Assembly: GCF_019393635.1 (NCBI RefSeq)
Contig: NC_057862.1
Location: 261,964,441-262,028,440 of the forward strand
Direction: 5' to 3'
Length of the DNA stretch: 64,000 nt
Source of the DNA: Dromiciops gliroides
Lineage: Eukaryota > Chordata > Mammalia > Microbiotheria > Microbiotheriidae
Within the stretch, counting starts at the first letter, position 1. Each line of letters begins with the position of its first letter. A model generated the notes under the pieces. The model was not told the DNA's origin and made no database searches. It saw only the letters and a program-made list of their open reading frames with translations. Position numbers and translations under genes: made by a program. Positions 36,415-49,100 of the stretch are shown one piece after another.

Positions 36415-36690
36415 TCATCTCTAACACCCTAGTTTCCCTGGACTCCCAAGTTTCAATGAAAATCCTGGCTTCTACAAGACGCTTTTCCCCTAGTCCCTGT
36501 GTTTTCCCTCTGAGATTTATTCCAGTTTAGTTTGCACGTATTTCATTTGTACATGGTTGTTTGCATGGTTTCCCTCTTTAAGACTTTATTCCTCGAGGCA
36601 GGAATTGTTCTATATTTAATTCCTCAGAATTTTTCGAGGTGATTGGACATGACAAGTGCTTAGAAAATTCTTGCTAAACTTGACAAAGGG
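36415..36690 (+). mobile_element. L2 LINE 3' fragment, end part
   Basis: CTTCTACAAGACGCTTTTCC, TGTACATGGTTGTTTGCATG and GGCAGGAATTGTTCTATAT are the L2 3' end. It may be the continuation of 35160-35450. Confidence 0.65.
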
Positions 36691-37200
36691 CTATTTACTG
36701 AAAAGATATAGCAAGAATCGGAATACAAACATCTCCCCAAAAACTTTGAGCACATTCCTTCCCCTATACTGGCTCAGTCCCTTGCAAGAGTAGGGTCAAA
36801 CTTAAAATAGCTGCCACAAAGCAAATTTACTTCCAAATATGACAGAGTCCATGGACAAAGCAACTCTTTGCTTGCAAAAAAAGCAGCCAATCAGCTGCCT
36901 TGTTGATTCACTGCTTTGCTGGGTGAAGATCACTCCTTGGTCCATGGTTGTCACCTCACCCAGCTCTGGCATGGATTCCTGCTCCTGAACCTCTGGCAGC
37001 TTGCTTTTCTATGTTTCAAAGGTCACAAGGTTGTCACTATTTCCAGTATGCCTCTACTTAAGAGCAGGAAAAAAGAAATGAACAGAAAACTTAGGAAGCA
37101 TCATGTCAGTTATCTGTTGTCTTGAGGGGGGAAAGCAGGTCACTGGTACTGATATTTATTCTAGTGGAAAAGATAGAAATTGTAGCAGGGGGAAAAGGTG
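36691..37200. other. no recognised feature
   Basis: A 69-codon plus-strand frame at 36916-37125 has no recognisable similarity. CCAATCAGCTGCC near 36886 is a CCAAT-like motif without a known gene beside it. Confidence 0.35.
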
Positions 37201-37204
37201 AAAA

Positions 37205-37740
37205 AATACTGGTTCTTGGGTTTCCTCTATTAAAGAATTAAAACTTGCATACATCCTGATTAAAGATAAAAGCAAGGTTTTTATTCAACACAAGGGGATC
37301 TGGCTGGGAGAAAAGTCTAAAACTTTAACCTCCCTAAACCAGACTAAGGATAATGCTTTTATAGAGGGTAGATGGGGTGACCACCTGAAAATGAAAAGTT
37401 CCTTTTTTGGAGTGGGGTTGGGAAAGCTTCGATGCTTGTCATATTTCTGAGAGTCGAGGGTGTGGTTTTTTTTTAAACGATGGTCTTGACCTTTGGCGTT
37501 ATCTCTGTCTCCTAGCTCTGGTCAGGTAGTAGCCAAGCCTAATAGAATGCTATACAGTTTTATCTCCCCTTACTTCTTAGGTATGTCTGTCCTGATATCT
37601 AGTTCATCAATCTAAACTTTAGTAGTCCCTTGATTCCATAATATGTCTGTCCTGTTATCTGGTCATCTCTGGTTTTGCTTCTCAAAGGAGAAACTTCTGA
37701 TTTATCCTAAGCCCCCTGTAAGAGATATTGACAGGATTTG
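37205..37740 (-). mobile_element. probable LTR fragment
   Basis: GGTTTTTATTCAACACAAGG gives an AATAAA on the minus strand. The layout (TTTTATAGAGGGTAGATGGG, ACTTAGG-type spacing) parallels the piece at 39085-39440. The ends are not defined. Fossil, no coding part. Confidence 0.5.
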
Positions 37741-37984
37741 CAAACTTATTAGATATGAGGAGTGAGGATAAGTTAAAGATGACTCCAAGACTGTGAACCT
37801 GGGTCACTCCAAGGATTAGAATGTCCATACATAAGTAAGGAAGTTAAAACAAGGGATGAGTTTAGGGGGAAAGATTTCTGTTTTTGGCATACTGAGTTTG
37901 AGATGCCTGAGGGAAGGTGAGATTGGGGCCACTGAAAGTAGCTCACATTCACATGTGCTAGAACCTAACAAAGTGCCTCCGTAA

Positions 37985-38270
37985 TAACCAAACAGTTATA
38001 TAGCACGTTAAAGTTTAAAACACTTTACAAATATCTTACTTTATCCTCACAACAATTCTGAGAAATAGGTACTGCTATTATCATTCCTTTTTTACAGATG
38101 AGGAAAAGGAGGCAAACAGAAGTCAAAGTACTTGCCTAGGGTCACAGATGTAGGAAATTTCTGAGGCTAGATTTAAACTTGGGTCTTTTTTACTCCAGGC
38201 TTAGCCCTCTATCTACTGCACCACCTGGCACCTAGAACATAGTAGGCACTTAATAAATGCTTGTTCATTT
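37985..38270 (-). mobile_element. MIR-type SINE
   Basis: AACACTTTACAAATATCTTA, CCTCACAACAATTCTGAGAA, TTTTACAGATGAGGAAAAGG and GTACTTGCCTAGGGTCACAG are antisense MIR in order. It ends with CACCTGGCAC. Confidence 0.78.
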
Positions 38271-38626
38271 AGTACCTGGTATGTAGTTCATTTGTGCCAG
38301 GTGCCTTGAATTTATTGAGACTGAGTAATTTTACCATCTCCTTACTCATCTTATGTATCTATTTCCAGTTAACCATTTTTTTCCCCAGTGGAAAGATCTT
38401 ATAGGGCAAAAAAACAAACTAAGAAAAACAAAGAATTGACCTTGTCTTTGTTGTCAATTACAAGGATCATCTCATCTATTTAATATTTATGTTGCCCATA
38501 ATTCCTCTTCTTGACCCTACCTTTTTTTTGTATCAAGCATGTAATTGTTAATTTATTCACCCCTTTACCATCCTTCTGTGAACCCCTTTTTTTTACTCTG
38601 AATTGTCAGCAATTAATAGGACTCCC

Positions 38627-38760
38627 CACCCCCCAAGAGGGTTAAATGACTTGCCCAGGGTCACACAGCTAGTAAGTGTCAAGTGTCTGAGTCTGAATTT
38701 GAACTCAGGTCCTCCTGAATCCAGGGCCAGTGCTTCATCCACTGCTCCACCTAACTCCCC
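38627..38760 (-). mobile_element. CORE-SINE
   Basis: Antisense copy with a shortened tail; CCACCTAACTCCCCC closes it. Confidence 0.87.
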
Positions 38761-39084
38761 CAGCACTTTTTTGCTAAACATTTGTTTTGATGTTCCTGTG
38801 ACAGTGCTGCGGGAGAATCATACTAACGGCTGTTATTCTGATGACACCTTTTATCGCCCCTCCTCATGGCCCCCTCACCACCCCCTACTCCATACAAATG
38901 AAGATGACAGGATTCCTGACTTAGTTCTGGAAAGAAGTTCAAAGTTCATCTATGCAGGTCTGCCTTGGCAGCTACTCTTCCTAGACTCCTGTGATATTTA
39001 CTTGGGCTCCCTCTTAGTAAAGGAGAAAAGAAGAGGAGAGCTTATGTTATGGGGAAAATGGGTTAGGGGTTGAGGTAGTGTTGG

Positions 39085-39440
39085 GGTAGGGTCCTTAGGA
39101 ATTCCTCTTTAAAGAATTACACCCCCTTGCACACAAATCCAATTAGAATAAAATAATCTTTTTATTTAGGCACTAGAGAAAGGAAACCAAGAGAGAAGTC
39201 CTGGGACTTCTCAAGGGGAGATTGATATCTCAGAGAACTCTTAGAACCCTCTCCTAAAGCAGGAGAAAGGCAAATACTTTTATAGAGGACGATGGTGGAG
39301 GGACCGATGGCGTGATCATCTGACTGTGTTAAGTTCCCTTATTGGGGATGATCACCGGAGGGAGGACTGTCCCCCACTGGTGATAGGCTGGGGGAAGTTG
39401 GGCAAGAGGCCTTTCTCTCCCATCTCTCCAGCTATCTCCT
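39085..39440 (-). mobile_element. probable LTR fragment
   Basis: TTCCTCTTTAAAGAATTACA and ATCTTTTTATTTAGGCACTA echo 37220-37290. The right part is replaced by a SINE remnant. Fossil, ends not defined. Confidence 0.5.
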
Positions 39441-39445
39441 GTGTC

Positions 39446-39550
39446 AGCTGGCCAGGGTCACACAAGTAGTACGTGTCTGAGGTGAGCTCTGGCCTCAGGT
39501 CCTCCCAACTTCAGGGCCAGTGCTCTATCCAGGGAGCCACCTAGATGCCG
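39446..39550 (-). mobile_element. CORE-SINE remnant
   Basis: CCAGGGTCACACAAGTAGTA to GAGCCACCTAGATGCCGG; the 5' antisense part is missing. Confidence 0.7.
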
Positions 39551-39599
39551 GAAACACCAAGTGGGAAGAAGAAAAAAAAACCCAACCCAACAACCTGCT

Positions 39600-39979
39600 C
39601 AATAGTAGCAACCCCAAAGTCGTCTCAGCTCCGCGCCTGCGCAGGAAAATACCCAGGAAGCTCCGAGCTGGGGTCCTCATTGCTGGCTCTCAATCATCGT
39701 TGGCAAACATTTCTTTCATCCTAAAGCGGAACCCTGAAACCGAGGAACTCTTCTGACGGAAAACTTGAAATGGAGATACGAAAGAGATTATAAAGACTCC
39801 GCTCGCTGTGAATATGTGTGCCATGATATTTCTCCACGGATCCGGCAGTTCCCCAGACACCACAGTCCGCTGCTCAGAGGGCCTTGGCGGCGGGGGCTGG
39901 CGGGAAGAGGAGCTTTCAAAGCGGCACTTGGGGGCTACTGGAGCTTGGAGCTAGAGGCTGCGCTTCGTGATTTTGCGCG
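39600..39979 (+). promoter_or_regulatory. LRR1: LRR1 promoter and 5' UTR region
   Basis: CpG-rich sequence immediately before LRR1. GCGCCTGCGCA at 39633-39643 is a good NRF1-type site. The start of transcription cannot be placed by eye. An upstream frame from ATG 39765 ends at TGA 39981-39983, overlapping the LRR1 ATG as ATGA; it matters only if transcription begins before 39765. Confidence 0.6.
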
Positions 39980-40171
39980 ATGAAGCTCCAGTGTGAAGTA
40001 GAATTGGTTAATCGCCATCTTCCTACCTTTGGCCTGAGGGGCCGAGGCAAAGGCACCAGGGCGGTGCTGTCCTTGGGCCGGCCGTCGGACAAGGCACTGC
40101 CCCAGTCCCAGGCTGGGGCCGCCCATCTGGTTATTTACACCCTAAAGGACAAGACAGGGAGCAGGTACAAG
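39980..40171 (+). CDS. LRR1: LRR1 coding exon 1
   Basis: 64 codons in phase 0, ending GSRYK before a GTGAGC donor. G at -3 and A at +4 give an acceptable start context. VIYTLKDKTGSRYK matches the human exon end ISTLKDKRGTRYE. The open frame runs on into the intron, but that extension is not coding. Confidence 0.94.
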
Positions 40172-43100
40172 GTGAGCGTCCTCGAGTCCGGGGGAGGGGG
40201 CCTCCTCAGCTCCCTCCCACCTCCGCCAGGGAGTGTCCGCCCGGAGCCAGCCTTGCGGGGTGGGGAGGCCCCGAGGGTCCGCACTCTTAGCGCCCCTGGA
40301 AGGACAGCCCTTTCTTCCCCTCCCCCACCACCTCCCGGACGTGTCAGCCTTTTTTGGTTGTTTTTGAAGAGGCCGAGAACCCGCAAAAGTGTGTCGTTCC
40401 CACCCACCTCCACGCGAAATGGTCTCCACGTGTTTTATCTGCAGGTTTGCATTGGTTGGATGTATCTCCACTTGTTGGCCCAATTACTGGGAATAGGAGC
40501 ACCCTCTCAGAACTTGAGAAATTTCAGGCTGAGCGAAACTAAACTACGGCCTCAGCAATGAGCTTTAATCCTGGGATGGCGAAGTAGAGCGGCCGGGTTC
40601 TCCGCGCTCTTGTTGATGTGACTGTAGCCTTTCGGCCAAAGCAAACCCCGGGGGTTACCTGGCACACGTAGAAATAAAGGTCAAGCAGTTTACATTCTTC
40701 TGGGGATGGGGGGAGGCGGGTTACTATGAATACACAAGTGAATGAGATCAGCGCTGTTTGTGCTGGACTTGATTAGAAGCTAAAATCGGTACAGTAGTGA
40801 TGCAGTGAGTTCTTTTTGCTTTTTTTTAAAAAAAGGAATCCCTCTAACTTCATATGACGCTATATTTATGCATATTTCCACGGCCGACATTGCTGACCAC
40901 TAAAACGTAATTGTTTTTAAAATTCTGTAGTGGATTCACGGCGGGGGGGGGGGGATTGGATTTTCCTGCAGGGTGTAATTCTGTTTATAAGGTACCTAAT
41001 GCCACAAATTATGGAACATTCAAGATCTGATGATACCCTTTATCTAGTTTACCGACTTAAAAAAGTAATTCTGAAGGTTTACAGGCTTTATTCTTACAAA
41101 GGAATGGGAAGCCAAACTCCGTAGTATCCTGCCCTTAGCTTTCAACCTGCTGATCTAGGTTGAGGAAGATGACTTGAATCAGACTTCTGCAGTCCATTTG
41201 GACATTAAAGGCTCTGAGAGCTATAAAAATTTTACAACTGTTTATACAATGGAATCATTTTTATGGAAGGAAAAATATACATTATCTTAAGTCCAGTCTT
41301 CTCATTTTACATATGAAAAACTGAAGCCAAAGGGATTAAATAATTTGCTTTCAATCACATGACAAAAAGCAACAAAGCCACGAATAGAAGAACCCAGGTC
41401 CCCACATTCTTTCCATGCATGTCTTCATGTTTCCTCTATGGTCCCCCCCCCCCCTATAAAAATCCTACTTCATCTTGTAAATCCTAAATTTGAATTTCAC
41501 TTCTTCAAGCTTTCTCATTTCTGATTACGTTGATGTAGCTTCTCCGCTGAAAACAAAAAAAATTATTTGTTCCATTTAGTAGTATTAAGTTGTTAAATTT
41601 CATTTATCAAATGTGTCTTGTTATTAACAAGCTCTGTGAAATATACTCTTGATAATTTGTACGTTTAAAAGTGTAAATTTTAGTGTATTGTCATTTTATT
41701 TTATTGTCATGGCTTGACAATATGGTATGACTATCCTTCAAACTATAGGAATTATTTTTATTTGTTTGTTTTTCGGGACAATGAGTGTTAAAGTGACTTG
41801 CCGGGGCAGCTAGATGGAGCAGTGGATAGAGCACCGGCCCTGGAGTCAGGAGTACCTGAGTTCAAATCCGGCCTCAGACACTTAACACACACTTACTAGC
41901 TGTGTGACCCTGGGCAGGTCACTTAACCCCAATTGCCTCACTAAAAAAATAAATAAATAAATAAATAAATAAATAAAGTGACTTGCCCCGGGTCACACAG
42001 CTAGTAAGTGTCAAGTGTCTGAGGCCGAATTTGAACTCGGGTCCAACTGGATCCAGGGCCAGTGCTTTATCCACTGCACCACCTACCTGCCACCGATCAT
42101 TTAATTTTTTTAAGGAGTGCCTTGTAATTGAACCTCTGCAAGTCTTGTGTGCTTTGGGATAAATTTGTCTATGCTATACATTTGTTGATGTTTAATTCAA
42201 GAGAATATGTACCACTAAAACATATCGTTCTCTTGATCAAGCAGGCTGAATAAAGGTATATGTAACTCCCTGGCAGAATTTTATAATGGATAATAAGATC
42301 TTCAGAAAGTTATTTTTGAACTTCTTTGAGATTGAATTCTTCAGATTAAAAGTGATAACTTGGGGGCAGCTAGGTGGTGAAGTAGATAAAGCAGCTGCTG
42401 GATTCAGGAGAACCTGAGTTCAAGACATGACACTGGGCAAGTCACTTAATCCTCATTGCCCTGCAAAAAGCAAAAAAAAAAAGTGATAAACTATTAAGTT
42501 ACAAAAGAATCTTTAAAAATCTTCAAAACAATAATGCCCAAACTTTGTCAGATTTAAGGAAAATTAAAATGGACCGTTTTTCCCAGACTTTTTTTTTAAA
42601 CTTTGCTACTTTTATTTGTTTGTTTCAAGCAGCTAAAGGAAAATATTGAGCAGTTTTTTACTAAATTTGTGGAAGAGGGGGAAAGCCACTGTTCGGTTAA
42701 AGGAACCTGCCGTTGATGTCTGTCTCAGTAAGGTATTGTTGGAAATTTCATCTTTTGAAAAGTTAACCTTCCAGAATTAGAAAATGTAGAGGGGAGGGGT
42801 GGAACAGGCCTTTAAGGGAAGGCTGGAATTTTCAGTTTGTTGGGTAAAAAAATTAAGCCTATCTTTTTTCTTTTTCTTTATTTTTTTTGCCTAGTGAATC
42901 TCAAATTTTTTGGTCTAAAATTTCCTTTACATTTTTTTGTTTGTTTGTTTGGTTTTTCACATTGTTTTTTTTTTTCTTGGGGGGGGTGAGGGGCAGGACA
43001 ATGAGGGTTAAATGACTTGCCCAGGGTCACACAGCTAGTAAGTGTCAGGTGTCTAAGGCTGAATTTGACCTCAGATCCTCCTGAATCCAAGGCCAATGCC

Positions 43101-46100
43101 TTATCCACTGTGCCACCTGGCTGCCCAAGACTATCTTCTTTCTTGTGGTTTGTGCCTTGGTTCCTCTGTAGCATTCTGAGATGCTTTAAGATTAGAAAAT
43201 GTAAGAGATTAGTTTACAAGAAAAAATATTGATGCTTGTGTTTTATTTAAAATCCACCCTGGAATAGCTGAAAATTTACAATTTAATAGCTATAAAATGG
43301 TACCTGATATCTAATTGGATTGATATTTGTGTATGATAATTTAAAATTCACCCTGGAGCAGCTGGAAACTTAAACTTTAATAACTATCTTCATTGATATT
43401 CAAAAATATCTGATGTTATCTAATTGGAATAATAAGCTTACACAGATACAGCACTATGTTAAAGCTGTTATATGTAGTCTTATTTTAAGTTTTTCAACAA
43501 CCCTGTAACATATATAGCATAAGTAACTTCTGTGGGGCTCTATTTCCTTATCTGTAAAATGAGATGGTTGAACTAGATGACCAACCTCCAAGGTTCATTC
43601 TCTTACTCTCCCTCTCTCCCCCCCATCTCTCTTCCTCTCTTTCCTCCCATCCCCCCCTCATTTAAACATATATCTTCTGACTTCCAAATCAAGACCTATT
43701 ATTTAGATATGCTTTATTTATTATTGTTTTGTTTTGGTGAGGCAGTTGGGGCTAATTGACTTGCCCAGGGTCACACAGCCAGTAAGTGTTAAGTGTTTGA
43801 GGCTGGATTTGAACTTAGGTTCTCCTGACTCCAGGGCCACTGTGTCACCTAGCTGCCCTGCTAAATTGATTTATATTACCAATCCTGAGCAGTATAATTT
43901 ATTTATTCTAACTCATTGACTTTTTTTTCTTCTTTAAAAAAAAATTAAATATTTTTCCAGCCAACAAAAATAACCTTCTCTCCCCACCCTTACTCTCAAT
44001 TTAGATTTAAAGAAAAATGAAACAGGTACAATTAATTTCTGAATTGGTGATGTAAAAAAAAGTCTTATTCTGCTCTGAGTTCTTTTTTTTTTTTGTATTT
44101 TTTTTTCCTATACATGTAAAGATAGTTCTCAACTTTTGTTTATACAAGCTTTCCGATTTCAGATTTTTCTCCCACCTCCCCAGACAGCAGGTGATCTGAT
44201 GTAGGTTTCATATGTCTGTGTGTATTTATATATATAATAACATTAAACATTTCTGCATTAGTCATGTTATAAGAGAAAAATCAGAGCAATGAGGAAAAAA
44301 CCTCAAAATAGAAAAACAACAGCACCAAAAACAAAAGAAGTAGTATGCTCTGAGTTCTTTCCATCATTAGCCCTCTTAGAAACATGGTTGGGGCAGCTGG
44401 GTGGTGCAGTGGATGGAGCATTGGCCCAGGAGTACCTGGGTTCAAATCCAGCCTCAGACACTTAACACTTACTAGCTCTGTGACCCTGGGCAAGTCACTT
44501 AACCCCAATTGCCTCACTAAAAAAAAAAAAACAGAAAGAAAGAAACATGGTTGTCTTGCAATACAATTATATTCCATCAGACACACATAGATGTGTGTGT
44601 GTGTGTGTGTATATAACATTTTTATATGTCAGTATCACATTTATATACATAACTGTTGAACCATTCCCCCAATTTGTGGGCACCCCCTCAGATTTCCCTT
44701 TCTTTTGCATCAAAAAGGAGCAATAACTATTTTTTGTGTATTTTTAGAATTTTATTTTGCTTAGGACTTCCTTTAATCTATCCTCCTTCTAATTTTCTCC
44801 TTCCATCTTTTCCCCTTTTCCTCCTATTTCCCTATTGAATGAGACTATATTTCTGTACCCAGCTAGTGTGTATCAGCCGCTCCCTTCAACTCCCTTAATT
44901 TTTATGTGTCTTGATTATGTCATCTTTTTTTCTAATCCTTCTTCCCTTCTCCCTAGTCACTCTTATCTCTCTGCACCCTCCCCCCCATTGCTTTTTTTTC
45001 TCCTCTCTTTCCATTCTTTAAAGATCATAAACTCATAACAGAAACCCTCCCAGGCCTTCTGTCTAATCACAATTACTCTATGAGCATTGATATGAGCTTT
45101 TAGAGAGAAATACCACACATCTCTCCCCATATTAAATGTAAGCAGTTTATTCTTTTTAGTCCTTTGGTTGTATCATGTTTTCCTTTTATGTTTTTTAAAT
45201 CCTTTGTTTGTACTTCAAAATTTCTGTGTAGCTCTGGTCTTCTGATCAGGAATGCTTTGGAGTCCTCTATTTCATTAAAGCCTCCCCTGTAGGATTAGAC
45301 TCAGTTTTGCTATAGGTAAGCTATGCTTGACTATAAGCCCATACCTTTTGCTTCTAGCTTTCTGCTCCTTTCATAGTAGTGGCTGCTAAATTGGCTATGA
45401 GCTTACTATAGCTCCTCAATACTTGAATTCTTTCTTTCTGACTGCTTGCAGTATTTTTCCTTTGACCTGGAAGCTCTGAGTTTGGCTGTCATATTTCCTA
45501 GGAGTTTTCAACTTGGTGTTTCTTTCAGGAGGTGACTGGTGGTTTTTTTTGTTTATATTTTGCCCTCTGGTTCTAAGAGATCTGGACAATTTTCTTAAAA
45601 TTAAAATTTCTCAAAATTAGGCTGTCAGCTCTTTTTCGTTTGTGTCTTCAGGTCAGTCCATTGGATGCCTTATCTTCTCCATGATCTATTTTCCAAATCA
45701 GTTGTTTTGCTTTGAGATATCTTTATCTTGTTATCTATTTTTTCAGTCTTTTGATCTCTTTTTTCAAATTTTTTCCTATAATGATCTGGTTTCATTTTTT
45801 TGTTTTTGTTTTTTTTGGGGGGGGGTTTTTGGCGGGGCAATGGGGGTTAAGTGACTTGCCCAGGGTCACACAGCTAGTAATTGTCAAGTGTCTGAGGCCG
45901 GATTTGAACTCAGGTACTCCTGAATCCAGGGCCGGTGCTTATCCACTTCGCCAACTAGCCGCCCCCCTGATTTTATTTTAAGCTTTAGCAAGAGTTAGAC
46001 TTTTAAACATTTATTAAGGAAAATAAGAATTTGGTAAAGAGAGAGAGAAAGGCCTAGATTCATCTATCTATCTCCAGGAGCTACAGTTCTGTCAGGGGTG

Positions 46101-49100
46101 AAATTCTAGCTATACTGTCTAAAATATTTAATAAATGGTCACCAATAAATTATAAACTTTAGCAAGAGTTAGACTTTTAAGCATTTATTAAGGAGAATAA
46201 GAATTTGGTAAAGAGAGAGAGAGAGGCCTAGATTCATCTATCTATTAAAGGGAGAGCGCATTTCTAGCTCCCTTCTCCACCAGAGTCCTCAGGAAAGAGA
46301 GCAACTCAGAGCACCAGCCTCCCCCTTCTTCCTCCCCCATGCCAACATCACTTCCTGACAACCAAGAAAAGCTGCATGGTCCTGCCCTCAAAGGCCCTCT
46401 CCTCATGTTGGAGCTTTCCTACAGTAAGTCTCCAGTAGGTGGTGTCATTCCAATTGTTACAGTTCTCCTGCTCCACTCTCCACGAGAGTCCTGGTGAAAG
46501 AGGGTGAGAGCACCAGCCTCACCCCCTCTTCCTCCCACAAGCAAATGTCACTTCCTGACACCAAAGAAAAGCCACATGTCTTGCCCTCAGGTGCCTTCTC
46601 CTCATGGCGGAGCTTTCCTATAGTAAGTCTCCAGCAGGTGGCGTCATTCCAATCATTATTGTCCCCCCCTTTGTTTCTTCAAGAAACATGGGGTGTGGGG
46701 GCAGCTAGATGGCGCAGTGGATAGAGTACTGGCCCTGGAGTCAGGAGTACCTGAGTTCAAATCCAGCCTCAGACACTTAACACGGGGTGTTTCCTTGATG
46801 AAACAGTAAAAAATAACAATATAATACCCTATGCTAACAAACAATGTGTTAATAACACAGAAAAAGGAGAAAGAGGAAAGTTTGTCCAGAGGGGCAGTCC
46901 CTCATGAACCGGCACTTTGATGGTCTGCAGAGGGAAGGTCTCTGCAAAGAATACATATTACAAATGGTATACATAACAACAGAAGGGAATAAAAATCCAA
47001 CAAAACAAAACTGTTCATTTAAAGTCTTTTCTCAGATGATTCTTGAGATGTCCTCTGGGTGTAGTCATGAAATGGAAGTCTTTTCAGGTGTTGATGTGTG
47101 GATGCTGGTAATAAGCCAGGAAACTTTCCTGCAAAATTGAGCTTAACACAACTTTAAAATAGCTTTGTCAATAATCAAATCAAACAATGAAAGTTCTTAA
47201 AAACATGTCTAAGGGAATCAGAATCTTAGCTGTTACACATGAAACATTAATAAAACAAGAATTGAAACATTCTCTAAACTTAATATTACTATAGTCCCCC
47301 CTTGGTGGAGGGTAAATTGATAAGGACAATTGCTGCGATATTAATTTTTTTTTTTAAATTTTATCTTTGTTTCATCACTTTTTGCATCATCTGCCTAATT
47401 ACCCTCATTCCATTATGAGAAATTTAAAAATCAAATATAATTGGCAACAGGTGTCAAGGTCAAATCCAACACTGTATTTATCATGACACCTGAGATAATT
47501 ATGGGGGATACCATAAAAGAACAGAGAAATGATGGGATATGAGCATTCCCACACTTGAGCAATATATACTGCCCATGCAGTATGCCAGGCTTAAAATAGG
47601 TGGATGGGATATACATCCATGCCACCGAACATATTGGAGGAAACTGAGTGAGATTTAATCAGATGCATGGGATTGAGATGTCCATGGCATCAGGCATATA
47701 GGAGGGGGCATAGAAGCCAGGTGTAGAATGAGATGGGTGGGATGAAAACTTCCAGCCATCTGTAAAATATTGTGGGGAAAAATTAAACCAAGAGAAACCA
47801 ACCTCAACGTTTGTCAAAAGCCTTTCCATCAGCTGTACCTTGACTTCATGCATGTCTCCCCTCATGTGATAGTTCAGTGTCTGCTCTTGCATGTATTCCT
47901 CTTGTGTTTGGATCACATCTTGGCCAACTGGCATCTGATAACTCAGAATGAACGGCAATTAATGTCTTAAATAAGTTCCCATAATCCAAGTCTCATGTGG
48001 ATTTAAAAATTGAGGATAATAAATTATCACCAAAAAAGTGAATGTACCTTGACTCAGAATATAATATAACAATTATGCAATAATTTAAAATCAATACCTT
48101 TTTTTAAACTAAGTATACAATTACTTTTGTGAAAAATCAGAACATATTTAAATATGTTAAATCACAACACAGTCTTAAAGAAAACTTTTTTTTTGAAAAA
48201 AGAAAACTTACAAATGTTCCCCTCTTTTTTTGGAGGGGGGACTATGCTTATCAAAAATAATACTTCTAGAATCAATTTATACTTGCCATGGCAACCAGTT
48301 TGCCAGGGAAATGCTTTATAGAGTTTGATCAAATAATCAGTTGGAAAACAAACAATTTAGAATATGGGAGCACAATACTCCTAGAGTTAACATTGTATTA
48401 TGAAATCAAAAGCATCTTGCATTGTTTTAAAGTAGAGATAAACAAATACAACAAAATACACATGGAAAAATGAAAGACAATGAAATTCAAACAGGGTAAA
48501 TCTAAATGAATATGAACTTAATATCAATAGAAGAATATTACAAAATATAAACTTGATTACATGGACTATTAAAAAGCTTTTACAAATATTCCCTTTTTAA
48601 AAAAATTTAAGTTTAAACACAATCTTAAAAGCATGAAAATCTCTATGAAAATAAACCCATACTGTTAATTTCAAAATGTAGATGTAATAGCATCCTATGT
48701 AACCTCTGAACTGACATTATTTCTCTGAGTGAATTTAGAACACTTTTGATTCCCATATCTAAAATCCCCAATACTCATATCAATTCCTTGCTGCTTACTT
48801 CTGCATTTCTGTAAAATGTCTTCTTGAAATATGATGATTGTCATTTTTATTCAGCTTAAGTTTGTCTTCTTTAACCCCTCTATATTGTCTGTCGGTCCTT
48901 TCATAATACAACATGCTTTTATAAGGTTACTAATTAAAGACAAAAGCAGATTAACAAAATTCTGAACAAAACAAGCATATCTGGGATTTAAAGGGTTTTC
49001 CAAGGTTGGTTTTGGAGAACCACAGCAGGTCAAGTCAGAATCACAGCCAGGAAAGGCTGAGCTGACTGCTCTGGTAACTGAGTAGAAGCTACAAAATGTA

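Noticed and set aside
39980-40561. 193-codon open frame at the LRR1 start
   Set aside because: Only the first 64 codons are LRR1; after the GTGAGC donor the frame runs through GC-rich intron that happens to lack stops.
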